The notes beneath the pieces were generated by a model. It made no database searches. It saw nothing but the letters and a program-made list of their open reading frames with translations, and was not told where the DNA came from. A stretch of 64,000 nt of DNA from Candidatus Tectimicrobiota bacterium. GTDB lineage: Bacteria > Tectomicrobia > Entotheonellia > Entotheonellales > Entotheonellaceae. This document shows positions 45,944-53,902 of the stretch, one piece after another. The stretch lies in contig BPKO01000003.1 of NCBI GenBank assembly GCA_026005175.1, forward strand, positions 347,489 through 411,488, read 5' to 3'. Both the position numbers and the translations under genes were made by a program. Each line of letters begins with the position of its first letter. Position 1 is the first letter of the stretch.

Positions 45944-46016
45944 TGAGCCGCGAAGGAGTCGAACCTTCAACCCACGGATTAAGAGTCCGTTGCTCTACCA
46001 GTTGAGCTAGCGGCCC
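45944..46016 (-). tRNA. tRNA-Lys (CTT)
   Basis: A 73-nt cloverleaf: acceptor GGGCCGC/GCGGCTC, D arm GCTC/GAGC, anticodon stem ACGGA/TCCGT with loop CTCTTAA (anticodon CTT), T arm GAAGG TTCGACT CCTTC, discriminator A. No encoded CCA. It lies 5 bases upstream of tRNA-Leu and marks the edge of the core block. Confidence 0.93.
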
Positions 46017-46052
46017 ACCACACGGCGAGAAAGAAAGGCAGTGTCGCTTCTT

Positions 46053-46081
46053 CTTATAGCATGCCGGCCGGCGTGTGTCAA
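46053..46081 (-). promoter_or_regulatory. Promoter of the tRNA-Lys/tRNA-Leu transcript
   Basis: On the - strand, consensus TTGACA (46081-46076), a 17-base spacer, then TATAAG (46058-46053), 37 bases before the tRNA-Lys 5' end. Confidence 0.8.
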
Positions 46082-46132
46082 CAGCCCGCCCGCCGCCTGG
46101 GCACGCGCGGCCGCTGGGTGCCCCGGCAAAAA

Positions 46133-46891
46133 TGGGGTCAGAGTCCTTTTTTCGGCTACGCCGGTGAGGTATACTGGCGGGCAAAGCAGAAGGCCGAGGT
46201 GCGGTGTGGCGCACAAGAACGCGGGGACTGCTTGGCGCAAGTGGGGTGGTGCTGGCCTTGCTGGTGGGCCTGGCCAGCGCGCAGGAAGGTTTTAGCCAGA
46301 AAGACCGCGAGCTGCTGCGTGAGCTCGCGGTGCGGGTGGGGGAACTCGACAAGCGCCTTGGCGAGCTGCGCCAGGACGTCAGCCAGCGCTTTGAGCAAGT
46401 CGACCAGCGCTTTAATGAGCTGCGCCAGGATGTCAACCAGCGCTTCGCGCAGATCGACCAGCGCTTTAATGAGCTGCGCCAGGACGTCAACCAGCGCTTC
46501 GAACAGGTCGACCAGCGCTTTGCGCAAGTCGACCAGCGCTTTGCGCAAATCGACAAGCGCTTTGATGAGCTGCGCCAGGACGTCAACCAGCGCTTTAATG
46601 AGCTGCGCCAGGACATGAACCAGCGCTTCGCGCAGCTCACCCAGTTTCTCTACATTCTCTCTGGCATTTTCACCGCCCTGGTGGCGGTGGTGATTGGCTT
46701 TGCTTACTGGGATCGGCGCACCATCATCCGCGAGGCGCGGCGCGAGGCCATCGAGTGGATGGAGAAAGAAGGCACGCTGCGGCGGGTGGTCGAGGCCCTG
46801 CGGGAGGTGGCCCGCGAGGATGCCCGCATGGCCGAGGCCCTGCGCCGCACCCACATCCTGTAATGGAAAATTGGGGTCAGAGTCCTTTTTT
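46133..46891 (+). repeat. Coiled-coil gene cassette A with flanking direct repeats
   Basis: The left repeat TGGGGTCAGAGTCCTTTTTT starts at 46133 and the identical right repeat at 46872. Between them are a leader with GGTGAGGTATACTGGCGGG and one gene (46204-46863). The same layout recurs at 49.0 and 53.1 kb. The repeat resembles GGGGTCAGAG-type repeats I have seen beside REP-associated Y1 transposases, but no such transposase is present here. Confidence 0.8.
46204..46863 (+). CDS. Signal-peptide/coiled-coil/TM protein, copy A (219 aa)
   Basis: N-terminal signal or anchor helix (LLGASGVVLALLVGLASAQ), then a coiled coil built of five 11-residue units (RFNELRQDVNQ type) and six 7-residue units (RFEQVDQ type). 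A TM helix (FLYILSGIFTALVAVVIGFAYW) and a charged tail ending RRTHIL follow. Topology predicts a periplasmic coil and a cytoplasmic tail. The GTG at 46204 follows GAGGTG. Two paralogs (copies B and C) differ only in repeat number and point changes. Function unknown; it is paired in the region with Uma2-type genes. Confidence 0.8.
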   Translation: MWRTRTRGLLGASGVVLALLVGLASAQEGFSQKDRELLRELAVRVGELDKRLGELRQDVSQRFEQVDQRFNELRQDVNQRFAQIDQRFNELRQDVNQRFEQVDQRFAQVDQRFAQIDKRFDELRQDVNQRFNELRQDMNQRFAQLTQFLYILSGIFTALVAVVIGFAYWDRRTIIREARREAIEWMEKEGTLRRVVEALREVAREDARMAEALRRTHIL

Positions 46892-47129
46892 CGCTTGCGC
46901 GCAGAGCCTCTGCGGCAAGCCCTTGCGTGCTCCCGCGCCGGCGCGGAGGAAGGGGACAGGCTTCTTTTTTAGGCGCAGCCAGGGCACGGGCCCGTACCGT
47001 TTTCAGCAAAGCCCCGCAGACGCAGCGAGCCCACCGCAAAAGGGCTGCCGGGCCCTCAGGGCTATGACACAGAGGCGTTCATGGGTTCCCGCTTCATGGT
47101 GGCCGTCCGTCGGGATTGTACGCCCCTGC
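46892..47129. other. Non-coding stretch with a second repeat-like motif
   Basis: No credible gene. It holds GGGGACAGGCTTCTTTTTT at 46952-46970, similar in design (G-rich core then T-run) to the cassette repeat. It separates cassette A from the HepT/MntA pair. Confidence 0.5.
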
Positions 47130-47585
47130 TCAGGGCTCGGGAAGACGCTCCACGAACGCCTCCACGTATCGGATATAGCGCTCGTAGTCCCTCAGGCAGG
47201 AGCGGATGGACGAATGCACCTGGGCAGGGTCCACCGTGTTGTACTCGTGAACCAACACGTTTCTCAGCCCTACACTGCGAGCCACCGACTCGCCAAACGC
47301 TCGGGGATACACGCCCAGGTCCGCCAGCATCAGGAAGGTGTCCCGATAGGTGAGTCGCGTAATCCTGTCCTCTTCGCCCGTGGCAAGTTCCGCAATCAGG
47401 TGCTCGTTGATGTCTATGGCACGGTTGATGATGCGCTCTAGGATCCGCTCCACCGCCGCCTGGCGGATAAAGTCCCCAAGGAGCTCCTCTAGGGAAACAT
47501 CCCGGAAACTCAGAAGACGGCCCAGTTCCTCCGCGATAAGACCGAGTTTCCTTCTGACCAGCGGTTTATTGACAGTGGAACTCAT
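47130..47585 (-). CDS. hepT: HepT-type toxin (HEPN, DUF86)
   Basis: A 151-residue HEPN RNase. The catalytic Rx4HxY motif is RNVLVHEY near residue 118. The N-terminal helices and the NRAIDINEHLIAE segment are typical of DUF86. HepT cleaves RNA unless its Tyr is AMPylated by the partner MntA. The start overlaps the mntA stop by 4 bases (ATGA), the standard antitoxin-toxin coupling. Confidence 0.88.
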   Translation of the reverse strand: MSSTVNKPLVRRKLGLIAEELGRLLSFRDVSLEELLGDFIRQAAVERILERIINRAIDINEHLIAELATGEEDRITRLTYRDTFLMLADLGVYPRAFGESVARSVGLRNVLVHEYNTVDPAQVHSSIRSCLRDYERYIRYVEAFVERLPEP

Positions 47586-48011
47586 TGATCATGCAGGCAG
47601 CGATGGAGGAAGGCCATCTTCTTGCGAAACAGGATGCCCTCCAGGCGGCGCAGGTCCTCCGACGCCACGAAGTCTCGGTACGCGAAGATGCGGTACGAGT
47701 CAAACAGCGTCCTGTCCCCGTAGAGCAGAAGGCCGTGGCGCATGATCTCAAAACGGAACAGAGGGTCTGCGGTGTTCAGGAAGACCAGGTCCAGCGCGTA
47801 ACCCCGAAAGACTTCTGCCAGGGCAAAGTACACCTCCCGCCAGCGGTCTGCCGAGGGGGCTTCTTTGTCCAGGACCGCCACGTCCAGGTCGCTGCCCGGG
47901 CGGGCAAGGCCCCGGGCCCCGGGACCCGAAAAGCACCACCATTCGGAGCCCCAGCGCCTCGGCCCTATCCTCCAGGTCCTGGAGGAGGGGCAACGTCAGC
48001 GGTGGACCCAC
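47582..48011 (-). CDS. mntA: MntA-type nucleotidyltransferase antitoxin, frameshifted
   Basis: A minimal nucleotidyltransferase. MVVLFGSRG in one frame is followed, after a shift in a G/C run near 47920, by LARPGSDLDVAVLDKE, which completes the GSx(n)DxD catalytic motif. The remainder (EVFRGYALDLVFLNTADPLFRFEIM) is typical. MntA AMPylates HepT. A GTG at 48011 is the likely start; it lies just beyond the breakpoint with a Uma2 5' remnant. Confidence 0.78.
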
Positions 48012-48139
48012 GCCTGGACCCATCCCCAGCCGCCCGCTTCGATGAGCGCCACCCGCTCGTCCTCGGAGAGGATGCCGGCCGCGGCCAGCTTGTGGTCCTC
48101 GGCCACCGTGAAGCGGCGCCTCGGAAGCTGAACGGCCAT
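48004..48139 (-). pseudogene. Uma2 5' remnant (copy U0)
   Basis: Begins MAVQLPRRRFTVAEDHKLAAAGILSEDERVALIE, the N-terminal 35 residues of the local Uma2 genes. It then runs into unrelated sequence and a stop. The breakpoint is near 48040, directly before mntA. It keeps the Uma2 ribosome-binding site (GGAGG), so mntA-hepT may now be expressed from a former Uma2 control region. Confidence 0.7.
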
Positions 48140-48250
48140 CGCCCCTCCTTGGCGGCTGTGGCGTCTGACGCACTGACGCAATCGACGCACTCGGCGCCTT
48201 TGTCTACCCGCTCCTCAGCCTACCACAGGGGGGCCGGTGGGGCAAGAGGC

Positions 48251-48346
48251 ATCAGAGTCCTTTTTTCGGCCACCCTGGTGAGGTATACTGGCGGGCAAAG
48301 CAGGAGGACGGGATGCCGTGGAAAATTGGGGTCAGAGTCCTTTTTT
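48251..48346 (+). repeat. Emptied coiled-coil cassette
   Basis: The left arm (ATCAGAGTCCTTTTTTCGG, then GGTGAGGTATACTGGCGGG as in copies A-C) runs within 50 bases into the right arm (GTGGAAAATTGGGGTCAG at 48320-48337, repeat to 48346). The whole gene between is missing. This is what recombination or slippage between arms would leave, or a cassette acceptor form. Confidence 0.75.
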
Positions 48347-48363
48347 CGCAACAGCCGCGAGAG

Positions 48364-48924
48364 CTAGCCCAGGAGGGCGTCCACGGCAAGCGAAAGCTCG
48401 GGCAGCAGCAAGGGGGCCACGGTGTCGCCCCGCCGCAAGGTCTGGACCACCTGGTAGCCCTGGGGCGAGGGGTGGCGATAGACCTCCACGCATTCCCCCG
48501 CTAGGTCTACCAGCCATACCTCCGGAACCCCAAAGCGGGCATAGAGGGGCACTTTCACCTCCCGGTCGTACTCGGCCGACGTTTCGGCCACCTCCACCAC
48601 CAGGAGGAGATCCTCGGGACCCGGGTGCTCGGCGGCATAGAAGTCAGCGCGCGGCTTCAGCAGCGCCAGGTCCGGCTGGGGCTCGGAGTGCTCCCCCAAA
48701 CGAACAGGGTTCTGGACGTCGACGATGGCCCGTTCGCCGGCCCCTCGGGACAAAAGGGCGTTCAAGCGTCTGACGCATGTTGCATGCCGGCTTCCAATCG
48801 GACTCATCGCCACGAGTTCTCCTTCGATGAGCTCCACTCGGTCATCTTCGCCAAGGATGCCCGCCTCAGCCATCTTGTGGTACTCGGCCACCGTGAAGCG
48901 GCGCTTTGGCAGCGTAACGGCCAT
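48364..48924 (-). CDS. Uma2-family (DUF820) restriction-endonuclease-like protein, copy U1
   Basis: A 186-residue PD-(D/E)xK-fold protein: FTVAEYHKMAEAGILGEDDRVELIEGEL at the N-terminus, D in PQPDLALLKPR, E in LLLVVEVAETS and K in EVKVPLYARFGVPEVWLVDL. All catalytic positions are present. The ATG at 48924 follows GGAG. It faces the emptied cassette and is followed upstream by cassette B. The family is expanded in cyanobacteria and Thermus-like genomes; its role is unresolved. Confidence 0.85.
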   Translation of the reverse strand: MAVTLPKRRFTVAEYHKMAEAGILGEDDRVELIEGELVAMSPIGSRHATCVRRLNALLSRGAGERAIVDVQNPVRLGEHSEPQPDLALLKPRADFYAAEHPGPEDLLLVVEVAETSAEYDREVKVPLYARFGVPEVWLVDLAGECVEVYRHPSPQGYQVVQTLRRGDTVAPLLLPELSLAVDALLG

Positions 48925-49000
48925 GGTGCTTCTCCTTCTGCCCTTGCACGCCCCCGCTCTCTTCAGGCTACCCCAGGGAAGCCGCCGGGGCAAGCAGTAT

Positions 49001-49792
49001 TGGGGTCAGAGTCCTTTTTTTGGCTACGCCGGTGAGGTATACTGGCGGGCAGAAGGCAGGAGGCCGAGGTGCGGTGTGGCGCGCAAGAACGCGGGGACTG
49101 CTTGGCGCAAGTGGGGTGGTGCTGGCTTTGCTGGTGAGCCTGGCCAGTGCGCAGGAGGGCTTTAGCCAGAAAGACCGCGAGCTGCTGCGCGAGCTCGCGG
49201 TGCGGGTGGGGGAGCTCGACAAGCGCCTTGGCGAGCTGCGCCAGGACGTCAACCAGCGCTTCGAACAGGTCGATCAGCGCTTTGGTGAGCTGCGCCAGGA
49301 CGTCAACCAGCGCTTGGAACAAGTTGACCAGCGCTTTAATGAGCTGCGCCAGGACGTCAACCAGCGCTTCGAACAGGTCGACAAGCGCTTTGCGCAAGTC
49401 GACCAGCGCTTTGCGCAAATCGACAAGCGCTTTGATGAGCTGCGCCAGGACATGAACCACCGCTTCGCGCAAATCGACAAGCGCTTTAATGAGCTGCGCC
49501 AGGACATGAACCAGCGCTTCGCGCAGCTCACCCAGTTTCTCTACATTCTCTCTGGCATTTTCACCGCCCTGGTGGCGGTGGTGATCGGCTTTGCTTACTG
49601 GGACCGGCGCACCATCATTCGCGAGGCGCGGCGCGAGGCCATCGAGTGGATGGAGAAAGAAGGCACGCTGCGGCGGGTGGTCGAGGCCCTGCGGGAGGTG
49701 GCCCGCGAGGATGCCCGCATGGCCGAGGCCCTGCGCCGCACCCACATCCTGTAATGGAAAATTGGTGAAAATTGGGGTCAGAGTCCTTTTTT
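49001..49792 (+). repeat. Coiled-coil gene cassette B with flanking direct repeats
   Basis: Left repeat at 49001 (preceded by GCAGTAT, shared with cassette C) and right repeat at 49773, with the gene at 49074-49754. The right arm continues into about 170 bases nearly identical to 48350-48520, meaning the cassette and the Uma2 3' end were duplicated together. Confidence 0.8.
49074..49754 (+). CDS. Signal-peptide/coiled-coil/TM protein, copy B (226 aa)
   Basis: Same architecture as copy A, with five 11-residue and seven 7-residue coil units; the non-repeat part is again 122 residues. N- and C-terminal domains are nearly identical to copy A. A GTG at 49074 matches the copy A start. It is convergent with Uma2 copy U2. 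Confidence 0.8.
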   Translation: MWRARTRGLLGASGVVLALLVSLASAQEGFSQKDRELLRELAVRVGELDKRLGELRQDVNQRFEQVDQRFGELRQDVNQRLEQVDQRFNELRQDVNQRFEQVDKRFAQVDQRFAQIDKRFDELRQDMNHRFAQIDKRFNELRQDMNQRFAQLTQFLYILSGIFTALVAVVIGFAYWDRRTIIREARREAIEWMEKEGTLRRVVEALREVAREDARMAEALRRTHIL

Positions 49793-49809
49793 CGCAACGG
49801 CCGCGAGAG

Positions 49810-50374
49810 CTAGCCCAGGAGGGCGTCCACGGCAAGCGAAAGCTCGGGCAGCAGCAAGGGGGCCACGGTGTCGCCCCGCCGCAAGGTCTGGACCACCTGG
49901 TAGCCCTGGGGCGAGGGGTGGCGATAGACCTCCACGCATTCCCCCCGCTAGGTCTACCAGCCATACCTCCGGAACCCCAAAGCGGGCATAGAGGGGCACT
50001 TTCACCTCCCGGTCGTACTCGGCGGAGGTCTCAGCCACCTCCACCACCAGCAGGACCTCCTCGGGACCGGGATGCTCGGCGGCATAGAAGTCAGGGCGGG
50101 GCCGAAGCAAGGCCACGTCGGGCTGGGGCTCAGAGTGCTCGCCAAGCCGGATGGGATCCTGGACGCTCAGGAGAACCCTCCTTGCCGCTTGTAAGGGAAT
50201 GAATTGATCCAGGAGGCGTTTCACGGCACCGGCGTGCCGGCTCCCAATAGGGGCCATCGCCACAATCTCCCCCTCGATCAGCTCCACCCGCTCGTCCTCG
50301 GAGAGGATGCCCGCCTCGGCCAGCTTGTGGTATTCGGCCACCGTGAAGCGGCGCTTTGGCAGCGTAACGGCCAT
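49810..50374 (-). CDS. Uma2-family protein, copy U2, frameshifted
   Basis: As U1 up to VWLVDLAG (about residue 144), where a run of six C (49941-49946) replaces the five C found in U1 and shifts the frame. Beyond it the DNA is almost identical to U1, so the intact product would end at 49810. The middle differs from U1 (LLDQFIPLQAARRVLLSV), so this is a diverged paralog with a recently homogenised 3' end. The 258 bases upstream hold no gene. Confidence 0.8.
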
Positions 50375-50632
50375 GGCGCTTCTCCTTGTCCTTGCGCGCC
50401 CCCGCTCTCTTCAGGCTACCCCAAGGGAAGCCGCCGGGGCAAGGGGCACTTCCCGCCCTGCCGCCCCCCGCGGGCGCCTTGGCCCGCCGGCCCGGCCGCA
50501 CAAGGCGCCTACCCCTTTTTCCGCCGATGGCAGGGGACCTTCAGCCTCAGGATCGGGAGGGTGCGTGAGCACGGGAGCGTGCTGGAGGATTACCGAAGGG
50601 GATGTACAGGGCGGTTAAGCACTCGGAGACGA

Positions 50633-50800
50633 TCATTCCTCAAGGACTTCCCGCAGGGCCTCCACGTCCCGCCGCAGCGCCTCCGGGGTCTGGGCCAGGA
50701 CGGGCAGGCCGTGCTTCGCCATCAGATCCAGAAGCGCCCAGCGACCACGCCCAAGAGGTCCGCGGCCTTTCCTTGCGAGATCTCCTCCCGTCTGCATCCT
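50633..50800 (-). pseudogene. UPF0175 antitoxin remnant
   Basis: The C-terminal part only: EISQGKAADLLG in one frame and GRWALLDLMAKHGLPVLAQ in the next, matching the pattern of UPF0175 proteins (compare the intact one at 62845-63099). Its 5' part is replaced by IS607-type sequence. Confidence 0.55.
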
Positions 50801-50821
50801 CTGTCCCCAGCTTACCCACCC

Positions 50822-50968
50822 AATCCGGTTCACCTTAGGAGCGCGCAGCACGCGCTGCAGCTTCTTCCGCTTCCCGTTCAGCCCGGAACCGATCTCGGCC
50901 ACCCCGTCGCAGTCCGGCCAGCCCTGCTCCCGGGCAAACGCCTGAAGGCGCTGCACCTGGCGCTGCCT
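50822..50968 (-). pseudogene. IS607-type serine recombinase remnant
   Basis: About 49 residues, RQRQVQRLQAFAREQGW followed by AEIGSGLNGKRKKLQRVL, matching the central part of IS607 OrfA resolvases (RQxxRLxxxA...EIGSGLNxxRxxL). The N-terminal HTH and catalytic Ser region are not intact. It abuts the truncated UPF0175 gene. Confidence 0.6.
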
Positions 50969-51160
50969 TTCTGGAACCACCGCCCCCCCGCCGTCCGTCG
51001 GCCGGGGGGATATCGACCCGGTAGGGGGGCTGGACCCCGGAGCGAGCGCGTGCAGACGAGAAAGGGAGCAGGAGAAAAGCGCGCCCCAGGATGTCCAGCA
51101 GCCTTCCAAGGAACAGCCCTGTTGCACGGGACCCCCAGAAAGGAAGAAACGCCGTGTGCA

Positions 51161-51519
51161 TTAGACCAGCAACATCCGCCTGGGTTGCAGGGTGCGGCTA
51201 AACGGGTTAAACACCAACCCCAACACCTCAAGCGTCACCACACCAAGGAGGGGGCCTCATCATCTCCCGGCTCACCCAGGATCACAGGGGTATGCCCTTC
51301 CCCTTGTGGCAGCATGATGTAACACTCCGACACCTGCCGCCTGACGATGGTGCCATCGGCGAGCTGAAAATCACACTCCCGCTTCGGAGTCAGCTCGATG
51401 GCCCTCCAGACCGGTTCAGGAAGGAGGGAATACGTCGCTCCACTATCGACGAGAAAGCGGACGGTTTCCTCTTTCCCCTTTGGCCCCCGGACTCTTCCTT
51501 CAATGTAGGTAATCCCCAT
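51161..51519 (-). CDS. Retropepsin-like aspartic protease, frameshifted
   Basis: A small single-domain aspartyl protease with FLVDSGATYSLLP (the DSGA active site) near residue 25, and VILGEPGDD, which precedes the second beta motif. A shift at a C run near 51245 cuts the frame; the next frame continues LLGVVTLEVLGLVFNP to a stop at 51161. The intact product would be about 119 residues. The ATG at 51519 follows GGAGGGAATC. Such proteins are frequent in thermophile accessory regions and act as homodimers. Confidence 0.7.
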
Positions 51520-51984
51520 GATTCCCTCCACAGCGGGGACCTAGAACCTCGCACTTCTCGCCCAGGTGCGGACGCCGCGGTGGTATGTGACCCCGGGGAA
51601 CAAATGCCGGCACCGCCATCGCACACGTCCTGGCGCTCTCAGCCTACCACAGGGGTGCCTGGGGGGACAAGGGGAGAGCTCCCGCGGCTAGGTGTACCGC
51701 AGGCCGGCGCATCAAGACGAATCTAGCTCTAGTGGGCTATGGGAGAGACGCGCGGCGCGGGAGAGGAGATTAGGGGAGGGGAACGGGGAAGGGCACGGCA
51801 GCACGCGGCGTGCAGGACCAGCTGCACCGCTTCCGGGCGGCCGCGCCCAGCACACCGACGTCGCGCCGCGCCAGGACAGCCCCCCGCACGGGCCTTGGCG
51901 CGCCGGGGCAAGCGTCGTACGCAGATGGCCTGCCAGCACCGAGCTCTGGGGCACGGCGGTCGACGAGGCCCTGAGCGGGGACGG

Positions 51985-52210
51985 AAGCCCTCGCGGCCCC
52001 AGGACAGCAGGGCACCACGGGTTGCTGCTTGCGCCGCTGCGCCTCCAAGTTGATCTTGGCTGGCAGCAGGGCGTGGGCCAGCGCGCGCACCTGGACACAG
52101 ATGGCCAGCGAGGCTGCGGCGATGCCCTGAAGGTCTGGGGCGTGCACAATCGTGTCGATCCCCTGCTTGCAGCGTTGCCGCAGCTGGTCGACGATCTGGG
52201 CGTGGTCCAT
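51985..52210 (-). pseudogene. Possible transposase N-terminal remnant (ISKra4-like)
   Basis: MDHAQIVDQLRQRCKQGID, then VRALAHALLPAKINLEAQ and PVVPCCP, reminiscent of the N-terminal part of ISKra4-type transposases (AKxxLExQ then a CCP zinc knuckle). It dissolves into frameshifted sequence. The rest of 51532-52541 has no recognisable gene. Confidence 0.3.
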
Positions 52211-52541
52211 GGCGTGCCTCCGGTTGCAGACGATAACGCGCAGGGGTTCCACCAGGAGACGTCATGGACCGCCTTCCTTCAATATGGAGGCACACCCTGG
52301 GGGACATGCCACTGGCCACACACTACCGGGGCGATCCGCAGGCACGCGGGGCCGAGCGGGACCGAAGACGGGCTCAAGCTGCGGAGGAAAGGAGCGTCTA
52401 CTGGAGGACACATGCCCAAGGGCGGGAGGACCCCTCACAAAGGGTCAATTCGTCTCAATGCGTTCCCCCCGGTCAGGATTGGCACCGGGAACTCCTGTTG
52501 CCAACTCTTGGTCTCACCCGCACGGCCGCAGGACGCCTGCG

Positions 52542-53057
52542 CTAGCCCAGCACGCCCGCGACGGGCAGAGGCACTGCTGGCAGCGCCTGCGGAGCCAGGC
52601 GCTCACCCTGCCCCAGGATGCGCACCGCCTGGGAGCCCTGGGGCGAGGGGTGCCGATATACCTCCATGTGCCCCGCGGCCAGATCCACCAGCCAGACCTC
52701 CGGGATGCCGAAGCGGGCATAGAGGGGCACCTTCACCGCCCGGTCGTCCTCCAGAGAGGTCTCGGCCACCTCCACCACCAGCAGGACGTCCTCGGGACCC
52801 GGGTGCTCGGCGGCATAGAAGTCAGGGCGGGGCCGAAGCAAGGCCACGTCGGGCTGGGGCTCGGAGTGCTCCCCCAGGCGGACGGGGTTCTGGGCGCTGA
52901 CGATCGCCCGCTCGCCCACCAGCCGAGAGAGGAGCCGGTTGAGCCGGTTCACGTGCCCCGCATGGCGACTCCCAATAGGGGCCATCGCCACAATCTCCCC
53001 CTCGATCAGCTCCACCCGGTCATCTTCGCCAAGGATGCCCGCCTCGGCCAGCTTGCA
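52542..53057 (-). pseudogene. Uma2-family gene with 5' end removed, copy U3
   Basis: The frame is intact from KLAEAGILGEDDRVELIEG to its stop, with the catalytic D, E and K present. The first 16 or so codons (the MAVxLxKRRFTVAEYH part) are replaced at 53055-53061 by the left end of cassette C. The C-terminus also differs (VRILGQGERLAPQALP). Without a start it is probably silent. Confidence 0.75.
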
Positions 53058-53885
53058 GTATTGGGGTCAGAGTCCTTTTTTTGGCCACGCCGGTGAGGTA
53101 TACTGGCAGGGAGAAGGCAGGAGGCCGAGGTGCGGTGTGGCACGCAAGAACGCGGAGACTGCTTGGCGCAAGTGGGGTGGTGCTGGCCTTGCTGGTGAGC
53201 CTGGCCAGTGCGCAGGAGGGCTTTAGCCAGAAAGACCGCGAGCTGCTGCACGAGCTCGCGGTGCGGGTGGGGGAGCTCGACAAGCGCCTTGGCGAACTGC
53301 GCCAGGACGTCAACCAGCGCTTTAATGAGCTACGCCAGGACGTGAACCAGCGCCTGGAGCAAGTCGACAAGCGCTTCGCACAGGTTGATCAGCGCTTTAA
53401 TGAGCTGCGCCAGGACGTCAACCTGCGCTTGGAACAAGTTGACCAGCGCTTCGCACAGGTCGACAAGCGCTTTAATGAGCTGCGCCAGGACATGAACCAG
53501 CGCTTCGCGCAAGTTGACCAGCGCTTCGCACAGGTCGACAAGCGCTTTGCGCAAATCGACAAGCGCTTTGATGAGCTGCGCCAGGACATGAACCAGCGCT
53601 TCGCGCAAATCGATAAGCGCTTTGAGCAGCTCACCCAGTTTCTTTACATTCTTTCAGGCATTTTCACCGCCCTGGTGGCGGTGGTGATTGGCTTTGCTTA
53701 CTGGGATCGGCGCACCATCATCCGCGAGGCGCGGCGCGAAGCCATCGAGTGGATGGAGAAAGAAGGCACGCTGCGGCGGGTGGTCGAGGCCCTGCGGGAG
53801 GTGGCCCGCGAGGATGCCCGCATGGCCGAGGCCTTGCGCCGCACCCACATCCTGTAATGGAAAATTGGGGTCAGAGTCCTTTTTT
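53055..53885 (+). repeat. Coiled-coil gene cassette C inserted in a Uma2 gene
   Basis: Left end GCAGTATTGGGGTCAGAG, with the repeat at 53062 and the right repeat at 53866. The gene lies at 53135-53857. The left end cuts the U3 Uma2 gene; the right end runs into the 3' end of Uma2 copy U4. It is the longest of the three copies. Confidence 0.8.
53135..53857 (+). CDS. Signal-peptide/coiled-coil/TM protein, copy C (240 aa)
   Basis: As copies A and B, with five 11-residue and nine 7-residue coil units. The constant part is again 122 residues. Leu replaces Phe in some units (RLEQVDK). The start is the GTG at 53135 by analogy with copy A. Convergent with U4. Confidence 0.8.
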   Translation: MWHARTRRLLGASGVVLALLVSLASAQEGFSQKDRELLHELAVRVGELDKRLGELRQDVNQRFNELRQDVNQRLEQVDKRFAQVDQRFNELRQDVNLRLEQVDQRFAQVDKRFNELRQDMNQRFAQVDQRFAQVDKRFAQIDKRFDELRQDMNQRFAQIDKRFEQLTQFLYILSGIFTALVAVVIGFAYWDRRTIIREARREAIEWMEKEGTLRRVVEALREVAREDARMAEALRRTHIL

Positions 53886-53902
53886 CGCACCGGCCGCAAG
53901 AG

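Noticed and set aside
46310-53640. Regular 21- and 33-base repeats in the 46, 49 and 53 kb genes as a CRISPR array
   Set aside because: The repeats are in frame, have no unique spacers and encode coiled-coil heptads and hendecads.
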